Shown: positions 17,979-27,374, numbered from the stretch's first letter. The stretch is 64,000 bases of DNA from Nocardiopsis sp. FR4 (GCF_009830945.1 NZ_VWVV01000008.1:62001-126000); one strand, 5' to 3'. Numbers and translations: made by a program. Notes: a model not told the origin generated them from the sequence alone.

Positions 17979-19163
17979 ATGGACATCACCTTGCTCGTTG
18001 CCATCATCATCGCCGTCGTGCTGCTGGCCGCCGGCGGATTCTTCCTGGTCAGGACCCAGAGCTCGGTCAAACCGGGCAAGGACGAGGAACGGCCCGAGAC
18101 CCCCGGGGGGTCCGCGGGGGCGACCGCCGTCCAGGACCGGGAACGGGATCCGGGAACCGTGACCGGGCCTCCCGCCCAGGCGCCGCCGCCGGTGGAGGAG
18201 GCCGTCCGGCCCGCCGAGCCGGAGCTGGAGACCCCGCCCCCCTCCGCCGGTCGGATGGTCCGCCTGCGCGCGCGGCTGGCCCGCTCGCAGAGCTCCTTCG
18301 GCCAGGGCCTGCTCAACCTGCTCTCCTCCGACTCCCTGGACGAGGACGCCTGGGAGGAGATCGAGGACACCCTCATCACCGCCGACATCGGCGTGACCTC
18401 CGCCGCGCAGATCGTGGAGCGCCTGCGCACACGGGTCAAGGTGCTCGGTACCCGCGGCCCCGACGAGGTGCGCGCCCTGCTGCGCGAGGAGCTCCTCGCG
18501 CAGATCACCACCGACACCGACCGCACCGTGCGCACCGAGCCGCACGGCGACCGCCCGGCCGTGATCATGGTCGTGGGGGTCAACGGCACCGGCAAGACCA
18601 CCACCACCGGCAAGCTGGCCCGCGTCCTGGTCGGCGACGGCCGCAGCGTGGTGCTCGGCGCGGCCGACACCTTCCGCGCGGCGGCCAGCGAGCAGCTCCA
18701 GACCTGGGGGAGCCGCGTGGGCGCCCCGGTCGTGCGCAGGGAGGAGGGCGCCGACCCGGCCAGCGTGGCCTTCGACGCCGTCTCCCGGGGCGTCGAGGAC
18801 GGCGCCGACACCGTCATCATCGACACCGCGGGGCGCCTGCACACCAAGACCGGCCTGATGGACGAGCTGGGCAAGGTCAAGCGGGTCGTGGAGAAGCGGG
18901 CCCAGGTCGACGAGGTCCTGCTGGTCCTGGACGCGACCACCGGGCAGAACGGCCTGCGCCAGGCGCGGGTGTTCGGCGAGGTCGTGAACGTGACCGGTAT
19001 CGCGCTGACCAAGCTGGACGGCACCGCCAAGGGCGGGATCATCGTGCAGGTCCAGCGGGAGCTGGGCGTGCCCGTCAAGCTGGTCGGACTGGGCGAGGGC
19101 CCCGACGACCTGGCGCCCTTCGACCCCGAGGTCTTCGTGGACGCGATCCTGTCCCAGGACTGA
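17979..19163 (+). CDS. ftsY: Signal recognition particle receptor FtsY
   Basis: A 394-residue GTPase that docks the ribosome-SRP complex at the membrane. An N-terminal membrane segment (LLVAIIIAVVLLAAGGFFLV) is followed by an acidic/proline-rich linker to about residue 95, then the NG domain. The G1 motif GVNGTGKTTTT lies near residues 199-209, DTAGR near 287, and TKLDG near 345. The transmembrane anchor is usual in actinobacteria. Its partner Ffh is encoded at 22747. Confidence 0.97.
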   Translation: MDITLLVAIIIAVVLLAAGGFFLVRTQSSVKPGKDEERPETPGGSAGATAVQDRERDPGTVTGPPAQAPPPVEEAVRPAEPELETPPPSAGRMVRLRARLARSQSSFGQGLLNLLSSDSLDEDAWEEIEDTLITADIGVTSAAQIVERLRTRVKVLGTRGPDEVRALLREELLAQITTDTDRTVRTEPHGDRPAVIMVVGVNGTGKTTTTGKLARVLVGDGRSVVLGAADTFRAAASEQLQTWGSRVGAPVVRREEGADPASVAFDAVSRGVEDGADTVIIDTAGRLHTKTGLMDELGKVKRVVEKRAQVDEVLLVLDATTGQNGLRQARVFGEVVNVTGIALTKLDGTAKGGIIVQVQRELGVPVKLVGLGEGPDDLAPFDPEVFVDAILSQD

Positions 19164-19179
19164 GCGCGGACCCCGACGG

Positions 19180-19213
19180 CGCGGCCGGGCACCCCCACGG
19201 GTGCCCGGCCGCG
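19180..19213 (+). terminator. Terminator after ftsY
   Basis: CGCGGCCGGGCACCC and GGGTGCCCGGCCGCG form a perfect 15-bp stem around CCAC, followed by TTCGTGCG. Confidence 0.8.
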
Positions 19214-19274
19214 TTCGTGCGTCCCCCCGTCTGTGACGGGGGTGTACACGGAGGTCGCGACGGGGGTGACGCCC

Positions 19275-19301
19275 GACACGTTCCCGAAACTCCGGCGCAA
19301 C
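19275..19301 (+). promoter_or_regulatory. Putative GlnR binding site upstream of amt
   Basis: GACAC, six bases, GAAAC, six bases, GCAAC follows the actinobacterial GlnR pattern gTnAC-n6-GaAAC-n6-gTnAC; the central GAAAC is exact and each flanking half has one deviation. It lies about 320 bases ahead of amt, farther than usual, so the call is tentative. Confidence 0.45.
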
Positions 19302-19617
19302 ACCCGGGGCGCACACCTGACCGAGCCCCCGCGGCGGCCGTGAGATGTCACGCTCCGTGTTCACGGTGGCCCCTTCCGTTCATGTGACGGGGGTCGCTCT
19401 GTGCCGGTGCACGTGCGTTCGCGAGCCCTGGGGCTTCGGTTCATCCCTCCTTAACACTGCTGTCTGTCCTTTTACGCCCGCGCAACATGTCGGGCCCAGA
19501 AGAGAAACACCCCCGCCAGACAGTGTCCTGCGTGGTGTTCTGCATCGGGCCCGATGATGCGCTCGCTGACCGCCGCCCTCACAGACAATCCCCCGTCCGT
19601 CCTATGGAGGCGACGTA

Positions 19618-20955
19618 ATGATTGACTCCGGCAACACGACGTGGCTGCTGATCAGCGCCGCTCTCGTGATGCTCATGACCCCGGGCCTGGCCTTCTTCTA
19701 CGGAGGCATGTCGCGGGCCAAGAGCGTGCTGAACATGATGCTGATGAGCTTCGCGAGCATCGCGGTCGTGAGCGTGCTCTGGGTCCTGGTGGGCCACTCG
19801 CTCACCTACTCCGACGGCGGTCCGCTCGACCCCTTCGTCGGCGGTTTCGAGTACCTGGGCCTGTCCAGCCTCATCGGTGAGATCGAGCCCATGGACGGCG
19901 AGGGCGGCGGAGGCTACCCGCTCCTGGTCGACGCCGGGTTCCAGATGATGTTCGCGGTCATCACCGTGGCCCTGATCAGCGGCGCCATCGCCGACCGCGC
20001 CAAGTTCGGCGCGTGGCTGTTCTTCGCCCCGGTCTGGGCGCTCCTGGTCTACTTCCCCGTCGCCCACTGGGTCTGGGGCAGCGGCTGGATCGGCGGCCTG
20101 TCGATCGGCGGCTACGAGGTCATCGACTTCGCCGGCGGTACCGCGGTCCACATCAACGCTGGTGCCGCCGCACTGGCCCTGACCTTCGTCCTGGGCCGCC
20201 GCAAGGGCTTCGGCTCGGAGTCGATGCGCCCGCACAACCTCCCGTTCGTCCTGCTGGGCGCCGCACTGCTGTGGTTCGGCTGGTTCGGCTTCAACGCCGG
20301 CTCCGCCTACGCCGCCGACGGCACCGCCGCACTGGCCCTGGTCAACACCCAGGTCGCCACCGCCGCCGCCACGGCCTCCTGGATGCTCGTCGAGCGCTTC
20401 CGCTACGGCAAGGTCAGCGCCCTCGGCTTCGCCTCAGGCGCCATCGCGGGCCTGGTCGCCATCACCCCGGCCGCCGCGAACGTCACCCCGATGGGCGCGA
20501 TCGCCGTCGGCGTCCTCTCCGGTGCCGTCTGCGCCTACGCCATCAGCTGGAAGTTCAAGTTCAAGTACGACGACGCCCTCGACGTCGTGGGCATCCACAT
20601 GGTGGGCGGCATCCTCGGCTCCCTCGTCCTGGGCCTGGTGGCCGCCGAGGTGGCGGGCGGCGCCGACGGCCTGCTCTACGGCGGCGGCTTCGGCCTCCTG
20701 GCCGTCCAGGCCATCGCGGTCGTCGGCGTCATGGCCTACTCCTTCATCGTGACGTGGGTCATCGCCAAGGTCATCGACCTGGCCGTGGGCTTCCGTATCC
20801 CGGAGGAGGTCGAGACCAACGGGCTCGACCACGAGCTGCACGCCGAGTCCGCCTACGCCTTCGACGAGCTGGACGAGCTGGAGGCGGAAGCAGAAGCGGT
20901 CTCCTCGCCGACGCCTCCGGGCGGGGAGACGGCCTCGCCGCAGGCCAAGGCCTAG
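19618..20955 (+). CDS. amt: Ammonium transporter (Amt/MEP family)
   Basis: A 445-residue channel-like protein with about 11 membrane segments that takes up ammonium. The pore twin histidines are visible in DFAGGTAVHINAG and VVGIHMVGG, and the N-terminal PGLAFFYGGMSRAKSVLNM is the family signature. The C-terminus is extended by about 40 acidic residues after the usual IPEEVETNGLDHELHAESAY-type tail. ATG 19618 follows TATGGAGGCGACGTA. In many actinobacteria amt is followed by glnK and glnD; here neither follows. Confidence 0.95.
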   Translation: MIDSGNTTWLLISAALVMLMTPGLAFFYGGMSRAKSVLNMMLMSFASIAVVSVLWVLVGHSLTYSDGGPLDPFVGGFEYLGLSSLIGEIEPMDGEGGGGYPLLVDAGFQMMFAVITVALISGAIADRAKFGAWLFFAPVWALLVYFPVAHWVWGSGWIGGLSIGGYEVIDFAGGTAVHINAGAAALALTFVLGRRKGFGSESMRPHNLPFVLLGAALLWFGWFGFNAGSAYAADGTAALALVNTQVATAAATASWMLVERFRYGKVSALGFASGAIAGLVAITPAAANVTPMGAIAVGVLSGAVCAYAISWKFKFKYDDALDVVGIHMVGGILGSLVLGLVAAEVAGGADGLLYGGGFGLLAVQAIAVVGVMAYSFIVTWVIAKVIDLAVGFRIPEEVETNGLDHELHAESAYAFDELDELEAEAEAVSSPTPPGGETASPQAKA

Positions 20956-21355
20956 GCCTCAGCGTCGAGGCCGCGGGCCTTGCGCCGTTGACGCGGTGAG
21001 GTGTTCCAGGGGCTGACGGGAGTGATCCCGTCAGCCCCGTTCTTGTGTTCGGGAACCTTTCGTTCCATATGTGGTCATTTATGGCCCCGTATTGGCCATG
21101 ACCTGTGCGTCGGTTCGATACCCTTTCTGGGCGGTGCGGCGACAGAGCGCGGGCGCGGAGGCGCCCCGCCGGGGGACGGATTCCGACCCGGAACCGTCCC
21201 GGCTCCCTCCCCGCAGGGACACGGCACGCAACCGGGAGTCGCGCACCCGCATCCCACGCCACGAACGGGTCGGAGCCCGGACTCTTCCTTCCGCCGCCCA
21301 CCCGGAAACCACGCTGATTCGTACAGTGCCCCGCAGGTCGGGGTCAGGAGGCAAG
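20956..21355. other. amt-lipoprotein intergenic region
   Basis: 400 bases with the amt terminator (21009-21038) and an AT-richer patch at 21055-21120 that likely holds the lipoprotein promoter (a -10-like TACCCT at 21119-21124 lacks a well-spaced -35). No gene is supported. Confidence 0.45.
21009..21038 (+). terminator. Terminator after amt
   Basis: GGGGCTGACGGG and CCCGTCAGCCCC form a perfect 12-bp stem with an AGTGAT loop, followed by the T-containing GTTCTTGTGTTC. Confidence 0.85.
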
Positions 21356-22564
21356 ATGGCGCCGGTTAATCAGATCAGGGGTCGCAGGCGCGGGCGCAGA
21401 GCGCTCGCCGCCGCGGGCGCGGTCCTCGCGCTCGGACTGGCCGGATGCTCCATCGACCTCAGCAGCCTGCGTCCGGGGGGCGAGGCCGAGGAGGAGCCCA
21501 CCACCGAGCCCGCCGAGACGGTCCCCGCGGCCCCGCTCATGGAGGAGGCCCTGGCCGACCTGGCCGCCTACCCGGCGCTCACCGCCACCGGCCAGGTCGC
21601 CGAGAGCGTCGGCTCCGCCGACGTGCGCGACGCCTCGCTGACCGTGGCCGACTCCGGCACGGCCAGCGGCACGATCCGCGCCAACGGCGTCGAGGCCGAG
21701 CTGATCAGCGCGGACGGCCTGCTGTTCCTGCGCGCCCCCGAGGACTTCTGGCTCGACCAGGGCGTCTTCGGTCCCGACTTCGACGACTACGACGGCAACT
21801 GGGTGCGCGCCTCCGCCGCCCAGGCGGGGTTCGACCCCAGCGCCACCCTGGTCCCGGCCGAGCTGTCCGCCATCCTGGAGGGCATCGAGCTGGAGTCGGA
21901 CGAGGCCGCCGAGGAGAACCTGGACGGCACCCTCACCCACCGGATCGACCTGGCGGGTGAGCGCAACCAGGTGTGGATCAACGCCGAGACCGGGCAGATC
22001 CAGCGCATCGCCATCGAGGAGCTCGTGCCCGAGGGCGCCGAGAGCGGCCCGCAGGTCCGCCTGGACCTGGCCGAGGCCGGCACCGCCGCGATCGAGGAGC
22101 TCTACGACGGGGTCACCGCCGCAGCCGAGGGCGACCTCGGCGGCGCCCGGGACGCCCGCATCGAGGTGGGTTGGGACGGAAGCCCCGACATGTCCTGCGA
22201 GGACGGTCCCGACTGCACCTGGTCGGGCACCGTGCACGATGCGAGCGGCAACGGCACCGGCACGGTCACCGTGCGCATGGACGTGACCTTCAGCAACGAG
22301 GACATCGGCGAGCAGACCTGCAGCGACACCGGCGACCTGGAGGCGGGCGGCAGCCTGGACCTGTCGTGCAGCGCCAACTACGACATCACCAGCGCCGACC
22401 CGAAGTCCTACCAGGTCGGGGCCGAGGCCAAGCTCTCCACGATCGGGCTGACCGACGCCCAGCAGGAGAAGATGCTGACCACCCTGGACGAGCAGCGCGA
22501 GGCCACCCTGTCGGGCGGCGGCTCGCCCTCCGCCGAGGAGGAGGGCGAGGACGGCGGCAACTGA
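21356..22564 (+). CDS. Putative secreted lipoprotein of unknown function
   Basis: A 402-residue protein with an Arg-rich n-region, a hydrophobic core (LAAAGAVLALGLAGC) and lipobox LAGC, so it is predicted to be lipid-anchored outside the cell. After an acidic/Thr-Glu linker, residues about 60-260 form a beta-rich domain reminiscent of LppX/LprG-type actinobacterial lipoproteins, by general pattern only. Residues about 270-370 contain four Cys in two segments (MSCEDGPDCTW; QTCSDTGDLE and LSCSANYD), possibly disulfides. ATG 21356 has AGGAGG four bases upstream. A strong terminator follows at 22574-22609. The physiological role is unknown. Confidence 0.8.
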   Translation: MAPVNQIRGRRRGRRALAAAGAVLALGLAGCSIDLSSLRPGGEAEEEPTTEPAETVPAAPLMEEALADLAAYPALTATGQVAESVGSADVRDASLTVADSGTASGTIRANGVEAELISADGLLFLRAPEDFWLDQGVFGPDFDDYDGNWVRASAAQAGFDPSATLVPAELSAILEGIELESDEAAEENLDGTLTHRIDLAGERNQVWINAETGQIQRIAIEELVPEGAESGPQVRLDLAEAGTAAIEELYDGVTAAAEGDLGGARDARIEVGWDGSPDMSCEDGPDCTWSGTVHDASGNGTGTVTVRMDVTFSNEDIGEQTCSDTGDLEAGGSLDLSCSANYDITSADPKSYQVGAEAKLSTIGLTDAQQEKMLTTLDEQREATLSGGGSPSAEEEGEDGGN

Positions 22565-22573
22565 CCGCCGCGG

Positions 22574-22609
22574 CGGGAGGGGCGGGGAGGCGCGTCCCCG
22601 CCCCTCCCG
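22574..22609 (+). terminator. Terminator after the lipoprotein gene
   Basis: CGGGAGGGGCGGGG pairs perfectly with CCCCGCCCCTCCCG around an eight-base loop. Confidence 0.8.
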
Positions 22610-22746
22610 TGCGCCGGCCCCGGCGCCCGCCCTCCCGCGCCGGGGACGCCCGCGCGCCCGGGGCCCGGTCGCCTCGCGATACTCCCGGGTGATACTGGGC
22701 GGGTAGGCTGGGAGACCAATTCCGAGACGAAGGACTGGCCACACTC

Positions 22747-24348
22747 GTGTTCGAGACGCTTTCCGACCGGCTGACATCGGTCTTCTCCTCGCTGCGCGGC
22801 AAGGGGCGCCTGTCCGAGGAGGACATCAACGCGACCGCGCGGGAGATCCGTCTCGCGCTGCTGGAGGCAGACGTCGCGCTGCCGGTGGTCCGGGAGTTCA
22901 TCTCCAGGATCAAGGAGCGCGCGCGGGGCGAGGAGGTCTCCAAGGCCCTCAACCCGGCACAGCAGGTCATCAGGATCGTCAACGAGGAACTGGTCGAGGT
23001 CCTCGGCGGCGAGACCCGGCAGATCCGCTTCGCCAAGACCCCGCCGACCGTGATCATGCTCGCGGGTCTGCAGGGCGCCGGTAAGACCACGCTGGCGGGC
23101 AAGCTCGCCCGGTGGCTGGCCGCCGACCGCAACACCCCCCTGCTGGTCGCCGCCGACCTGCAGCGCCCCAACGCGGTCACGCAGCTGCAGGTGGTCGGTG
23201 AGCGCGCCGGGACCCCCGTGTTCGCGCCCGAGCCCGGCAACGGCGTCGGCGACCCGGTCGAGGTGGCCCGCGCGTCCGTCGAGCACGCCCGCCGCAACAA
23301 CCACAACGTGGTCATCATCGACACCGCCGGCCGTCTCGGCGTGGACAGCGAGATGATGCGGCAGGCCGCGGACATCCGCGACGCGGTCCAGCCCGACGAG
23401 ATCCTCTTCGTCGTCGACGCGATGATCGGCCAGGACGCGGTCAACACCGCCCAGGCCTTCCTCGACGGCGTGGGCTACGACGCGGTCGCGCTCACCAAGC
23501 TCGACGGCGACGCCCGCGGCGGCGCGGCCCTGTCCATCCGGCACATCACCGGCCGCCCCATCATGTTCGCGTCCACCGGCGAGAAGCTGGAGGACTTCGA
23601 CCTCTTCCACCCCGACCGGATGGCCTCGCGCATCCTGGACATGGGTGACGTGCTCACGCTCATCGAACAGGCGCAGCGCACGTTCGACGAGGCCGAGGTC
23701 GAGAAGATGGCCTCGACCATGGCCTCGGACGAGGACTTCACGCTGGACGACTTCCTCCAGCAGATGTCGATGGTCCGCAAGCTCGGCCCGATCGGCAACC
23801 TCCTCGGCATGATGCCCGGTATGGGGCAGATGCGGGAGCAGATCGACAACATCGACGACAAGGACCTGGACCGCATCCAGGCGATCATCCAGTCGATGAC
23901 CCCGGCCGAGCGCGCCAACCCCAAGATGATCAACGGCTCGCGCCGCCTGCGCATCGCCAACGGCTCGGGTACGCAGGTCAGCGACGTCAACGGCCTGGTC
24001 ACCCGCTTCTTCGAGGCGCAGAAGATGATGCGCAAGATGAAGAACGGCGGCATGCCCGGGATGCCGGGGATGCCGGGCATGGGCGGCGGCGCCAACCGCA
24101 AGAAGGCCAAGGCCCAGACCAAGAAGGCCAGGAAGGGCAAGCAGCGCAGCGGCAACCCGATGAAGGCCCGCCAGCAGGAGGCCGAACGCGCCGCCGAGCG
24201 CCAGCGCCGTCAGGAGGAGGGCGGCCAGCAGCAGATGCCGCAGCTGCCTCCGGGCCTGGGCGGCGGCGGCCAGCCGACGCTCCCGCCCGGGTTCGGCGGC
24301 CCCAAGATGCCCGACCTGTCGAACTTCAGGCTTCCCAAGGACAAGTAG
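22747..24348 (+). CDS. ffh: Signal recognition particle protein Ffh (SRP54)
   Basis: A 533-residue GTPase that binds signal peptides and 4.5S RNA and delivers ribosomes to FtsY. The N domain is followed by G1 GLQGAGKTT (about residues 107-115), DTAGRLG (about 195) and TKLDGDARGG (about 250). The M domain is Met-rich (MMPGMGQM, RKMKNGGMPGMPGMPGMGGG). A Gly/Gln/Pro-rich tail extends past the usual end by about 40 residues. GTG 22747 gives the standard N-terminus FETLSDRL. The 4.5S RNA gene is not in this window. Confidence 0.97.
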   Translation: MFETLSDRLTSVFSSLRGKGRLSEEDINATAREIRLALLEADVALPVVREFISRIKERARGEEVSKALNPAQQVIRIVNEELVEVLGGETRQIRFAKTPPTVIMLAGLQGAGKTTLAGKLARWLAADRNTPLLVAADLQRPNAVTQLQVVGERAGTPVFAPEPGNGVGDPVEVARASVEHARRNNHNVVIIDTAGRLGVDSEMMRQAADIRDAVQPDEILFVVDAMIGQDAVNTAQAFLDGVGYDAVALTKLDGDARGGAALSIRHITGRPIMFASTGEKLEDFDLFHPDRMASRILDMGDVLTLIEQAQRTFDEAEVEKMASTMASDEDFTLDDFLQQMSMVRKLGPIGNLLGMMPGMGQMREQIDNIDDKDLDRIQAIIQSMTPAERANPKMINGSRRLRIANGSGTQVSDVNGLVTRFFEAQKMMRKMKNGGMPGMPGMPGMGGGANRKKAKAQTKKARKGKQRSGNPMKARQQEAERAAERQRRQEEGGQQQMPQLPPGLGGGGQPTLPPGFGGPKMPDLSNFRLPKDK

Positions 24349-24720
24349 CCCCGGGGCGGACGAGAGCGGCCGGGTTCCGGGTGCGGCGCTATCATGCCTG
24401 TGGCGCCGCCAGACGCCCGCGTCCCCGACGCGGGCGGGCCCTCGGGCCCGCCAGGTTCGCCCTCGCCGGTGAGCCGCTGGCCGACCCGGGAGACCGGGCC
24501 GGGCGGCCCGTCCACGTTCCGGGGACGGGCCGCCCCCGGAACCCGCCGGTGTCGTGTCCAGGGAACCCGTCCGCGTCTGGCACAATGAGTAGTCGACTAA
24601 CGGTGACGGGCCGGCCCTCTAACTAGCCCGCCACCCACGTCTCGTCCCGCCGGGGGCCGCAACCCCACGCGGTCTCACCGAAGGGCGCACCACACCGTTA
24701 ATCGGGAGAAGACCACTCCA
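24349..24720. other. ffh-rpsP intergenic region
   Basis: 372 bases with two hairpins (24433-24452 and 24501-24535) that can end the ffh transcript, then a lower-GC segment with CACAAT (24581-24586) and palindromic TAGTCGACTA (24590-24599), where the rpsP promoter probably lies. A leader of about 120 bases precedes rpsP. No gene is supported. Confidence 0.5.
24501..24535 (+). terminator. Terminator after ffh
   Basis: GGGCGGCCCGTCC and GGACGGGCCGCCC form a perfect 13-bp stem with a nine-base loop. A smaller GGCGGGCCC/GGGCCCGCC hairpin lies upstream at 24433-24452. Confidence 0.7.
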
Positions 24721-25176
24721 GTGGCTGTCAAACTGAAGCTCAAGCGTATGGGCAAGATCCGTACGCCCCAGTACCGCATCATCGTCGCCGACGCCCGCAC
24801 CAAGCGTGACGGCAAGGCGATCGAGGAGATCGGCAAGTACCACCCCAAGGAGCACCCGAGCCTCATCGAGGTCGACTCCGAGCGGGCCCAGTACTGGCTG
24901 TCCGTGGGCGCCCAGCCCTCCGACGCGGTCAAGGTCCTCCTGCGCAAGACCGGTGACTGGCAGAAGTTCAAGGGCCTGCCCGCCCCGGCTCCGCTCCAGG
25001 TCGCCGAGGCCAAGGACCCCGAGGCCAAGGAAGCCGCCTTCCAGGCCGCTCTGAAGGAGCTCGTGCTCCCCGGGTCCGAGGGCAAGAAGACCGCCAAGAA
25101 GTCCGAGAAGAAGGCGGACAAGGCGGACAAGCCCGCCGAGACCGCCGAGACTGAGAAGTCCGAGGGCGAGGCCTGA
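24721..25176 (+). CDS. rpsP: 30S ribosomal protein S16
   Basis: A 151-residue small-subunit protein needed for 30S assembly. The conserved start [20 protein letters not shown] and the segment [16 protein letters not shown] identify S16. The C-terminus carries a long Lys/Ala/Glu extension (about residues 110-151), common in actinobacteria. GTG 24721 follows GGGAGAAGACC. khpA begins one base after the stop. Confidence 0.97.
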   Translation: MAVKLKLKRMGKIRTPQYRIIVADARTKRDGKAIEEIGKYHPKEHPSLIEVDSERAQYWLSVGAQPSDAVKVLLRKTGDWQKFKGLPAPAPLQVAEAKDPEAKEAAFQAALKELVLPGSEGKKTAKKSEKKADKADKPAETAETEKSEGEA

Positions 25177-25177
25177 C

Positions 25178-25420
25178 GTGCTTGAAGAGGCGCTTGAGCA
25201 CCTCGTGAAGGGGATCGTTGCGAACTCCGACGATGTCCAGGTCAGAGCCAAGAGGCTCCGCAAGGGCAAAGTCCTGGAGGTCCGGGTCCACCCCGACGAC
25301 CTGGGCAAGGTGATCGGCCGCAACGGCCGCACCGCCAAGGCGCTGCGGACCGTCATCGGCTCCCTGGCCGGGGGCCGCTACGTCCGCGTGGACCTGCTGG
25401 ACCTACACGAAGTGCGCTGA
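25178..25420 (+). CDS. khpA: KH-domain RNA-binding protein KhpA
   Basis: An 80-residue single-KH-domain protein (YlqC type) encoded between rpsP and rimM, the standard position. The GxxG RNA-binding loop is IGRNGRTAKALR (about residues 48-59). In other Gram-positive bacteria KhpA acts with KhpB in RNA binding linked to cell elongation; that role is inferred. GTG 25178 overlaps closely with the rpsP end, suggesting coupled translation. Confidence 0.93.
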   Translation: MLEEALEHLVKGIVANSDDVQVRAKRLRKGKVLEVRVHPDDLGKVIGRNGRTAKALRTVIGSLAGGRYVRVDLLDLHEVR

Positions 25421-25430
25421 CGCGCCTCTG

Positions 25431-25492
25431 GGGGCGCCGACCGTTCGCGGTCGGCGCCCCGTAGCCGTGCCCGGGACCTCCGTCCCGGGCAC
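25431..25492 (+). terminator. Tandem hairpins between khpA and rimM
   Basis: The first stem (25431-25460) is GGGGCGCCGACCG with CGGTCGGCGCCCC around TTCG. The second (25467-25492) is GTGCCCGGGAC with GTCCCGGGCAC around CTCC, followed by TGTTCTCTT. Together they may attenuate transcription from ribosomal protein genes into rimM-trmD. Confidence 0.7.
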
Positions 25493-25543
25493 TGTTCTCT
25501 TCATCCGTCCCGTCGGGGACGGGCACAAGAACCGGGAGTTCCC

Positions 25544-26056
25544 ATGCGACTCGTTGTCGGCCGGATCGGCCGCGCACACGGCGTCCGCGGCGACGTCGCC
25601 GTCGACGTGCGCACGGACGACCCCGCCGCGCGGTTCGCCGACGGCGCCGTGCTGGAGACCGACCCGGCCGAGACCGGCCCGCTGACGGTCGCCTCGACCC
25701 GCCGCCACAGCGGCCGCCTGCTGGTCCGCTTCGAGGGCGTGACCGGCCGCGACGCGGCCGAGGCCCTGCGCGGCACCACCCTGTACGTGGACTCCGCGGA
25801 CATCGCGCCCCTGGACGACCCGGACGAGTTCCACGACCATGAACTCATCGGCCTGGCCGCCGTCACCACCGGGGGTGAGCCGGTCGGTACCGTGGAGGAC
25901 GTCCTCCACCACGCGCAGGACCTGCTGGTCCTCACCACGCCCGGGGGCGGTGAGGTGCTCGTGCCCTTCGTGGCCGCGCTGGTCCCCGAGGTCGACGTGG
26001 CGGGCGGCCGGATCGTGCTGGACCCCCCGCCCGGCCTGCTCGACCTCGCCGACTGA
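25544..26056 (+). CDS. rimM: Ribosome maturation factor RimM
   Basis: A 170-residue 30S maturation factor that binds S19. The N-terminal RimM domain contains [16 protein letters not shown] (about residues 5-20), and the C-terminal PRC-barrel domain begins near residue 95 ([22 protein letters not shown]). ATG 25544 is chosen. trmD starts 11 bases after the stop. Confidence 0.96.
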   Translation: MRLVVGRIGRAHGVRGDVAVDVRTDDPAARFADGAVLETDPAETGPLTVASTRRHSGRLLVRFEGVTGRDAAEALRGTTLYVDSADIAPLDDPDEFHDHELIGLAAVTTGGEPVGTVEDVLHHAQDLLVLTTPGGGEVLVPFVAALVPEVDVAGGRIVLDPPPGLLDLAD

Positions 26057-26067
26057 AGGGGCGCCCC

Positions 26068-26832
26068 GTGCGCATCGACATCATCAGCATCTTCCCTGAC
26101 TACTTCGGCCCCCTGGACCTGTCCCTCATCGGCAGGGCCCGCGCGTCCGGCCTGCTCGACGTGCGCGTGCACGACCTGCGCGCCTGGACGCACGACCGGC
26201 ACAACACCGTGGACGACACCCCCTACGGCGGCGGCCCCGGCATGGTCATGAAGCCCGAGCCGTGGGGTGAGGCCCTCGACGAGGTGGTGGGGGAGGGGCC
26301 CGCCCGGCTCATCCTGCCCACGCCCAGTGGCCGCCCGTTCCGCCAGGCCGACGCCGAGCGCCTGGCCAAGGAGGAGCGGCTGGTCTTCGGCTGCGGCCGC
26401 TACGAGGGCATCGACTCGCGGGTCGCGGCGGACGCCGCGCTGCGGATGCCGGTCGAGGAGGTCAGCATCGGCGACTACGTGCTCAACGGCGGCGAGTCCG
26501 CCACGCTGGTCATGGTCGAGGCGATCACCCGCCTGCTCCCGGGCGTACTGGGCAACACCGAGTCCGCCGTGCAGGACTCCTTCGCCTCCGGCGGCATGGA
26601 GAACCTGGTGGAGGGCGAGGTCTACACCAAGCCCGCATCCTGGCGCGGCCGGGAGGTCCCGCCGGTGCTGCTGTCGGGCAACCACGGGGCCGTGGACCGC
26701 TGGCGCCGCGACCAGGCGCTGCGCAAGACCGCGCGCAACCGCCCCGACCTGCTCGGCGCCCTGCCCGAAGGAGCCCTGGACCGGCGTGACCGGGAGGTCC
26801 TGGCCGAGGAGGCCGTTCGAGACGCCACCTGA
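26068..26832 (+). CDS. trmD: tRNA (guanine(37)-N(1))-methyltransferase TrmD
   Basis: A 254-residue SPOUT-class enzyme that makes m1G37 in tRNA and prevents frameshifting. Visible motifs are [17 protein letters not shown] (about residues 49-65), [13 protein letters not shown] (about 107-119) and the SAM-binding knot sequence [10 protein letters not shown] (about 133-142). GTG 26068 gives the family N-terminus [13 protein letters not shown]. Confidence 0.97.
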   Translation: MRIDIISIFPDYFGPLDLSLIGRARASGLLDVRVHDLRAWTHDRHNTVDDTPYGGGPGMVMKPEPWGEALDEVVGEGPARLILPTPSGRPFRQADAERLAKEERLVFGCGRYEGIDSRVAADAALRMPVEEVSIGDYVLNGGESATLVMVEAITRLLPGVLGNTESAVQDSFASGGMENLVEGEVYTKPASWRGREVPPVLLSGNHGAVDRWRRDQALRKTARNRPDLLGALPEGALDRRDREVLAEEAVRDAT

Positions 26833-26864
26833 GATGTGGCAAACTGGGTGGGTTCCCCTTGATG

Positions 26865-26890
26865 ACCGGCGGCATCCGCATGCCGGCGGT
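26865..26890 (+). other. Leader hairpin upstream of rplS
   Basis: ACCGGCGGCAT and ATGCCGGCGGT pair around CCGC with one internal G-G mismatch. It lies between trmD and rplS, about 110 bases before the rplS start, and could be a terminator for trmD or a leader element. A weak promoter-like TTCGAG (26816-26821), 18 bases, CAAACT (26840-26845) precedes it. Confidence 0.4.
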
Positions 26891-26999
26891 ACGACGTCGG
26901 CCTCTGTGACGGTCATCCGGGCGGTTCGACAGTTCAGACCCGTGTAGGTCCCTCGCCCGCGCACCCCTCCCCCCGGGGACGGGGCGCGGAGCGCTATCG

Positions 27000-27374
27000 A
27001 TGAGGATTCGCGAGATGCACACCGCCATTCAGGAGCTGGAGAAGGCCCAGCTGCGTTCCGACGTCCCGGAGTTCCGTCCGGGTGACACCCTCAACGTGCA
27101 CGTGCGCGTGACCGAGGGCAACCGTACCCGTGTCCAGGTCTTCAAGGGCGTGGTCATCCGCCGCCAGGGTTCGGGCAACCGCGAGACCTTCACCATCCGC
27201 AAGGTGAGCTACGGCGTGGGCGTGGAGCGCACCTTCCCGATCCACACCCCGGCCATCGAGAAGTACGAGGTCGCCGCCCGCGGCCGTGTGCGTCGCGCCA
27301 AGCTGTACTACCTGCGCGACCTGCGCGGGAAGGCCGCCCGCATCCGCGAGCGCCGCGAGCCCGTCGCCAAGTAG
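27000..27374 (+). CDS. rplS: 50S ribosomal protein L19
   Basis: A 124-residue protein at the subunit interface. Family sequence includes [26 protein letters not shown] and the C-terminal [21 protein letters not shown] 27000 has GGAG eight bases upstream; ATG 27015 ([10 protein letters not shown]) with GAGG upstream is an equally plausible start and would give 119 residues. Confidence 0.96.
   Translation: MRIREMHTAIQELEKAQLRSDVPEFRPGDTLNVHVRVTEGNRTRVQVFKGVVIRRQGSGNRETFTIRKVSYGVGVERTFPIHTPAIEKYEVAARGRVRRAKLYYLRDLRGKAARIRERREPVAK

Larger units (their letters stand above)
19164..19617. other. ftsY-amt intergenic region
   Basis: 454 bases holding the ftsY terminator (19180-19213), a GlnR-like site (19275-19301) and the amt leader. 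A pyrimidine/AT-richer stretch at 19435-19480 probably contains the amt promoter, but no unambiguous -35/-10 pair was found. No gene is supported. Confidence 0.5.

Noticed and set aside
21111-21124. tRNA T-loop-like GGTTCGATACC
   Set aside because: No matching T stem, anticodon arm or acceptor stem could be built around it.
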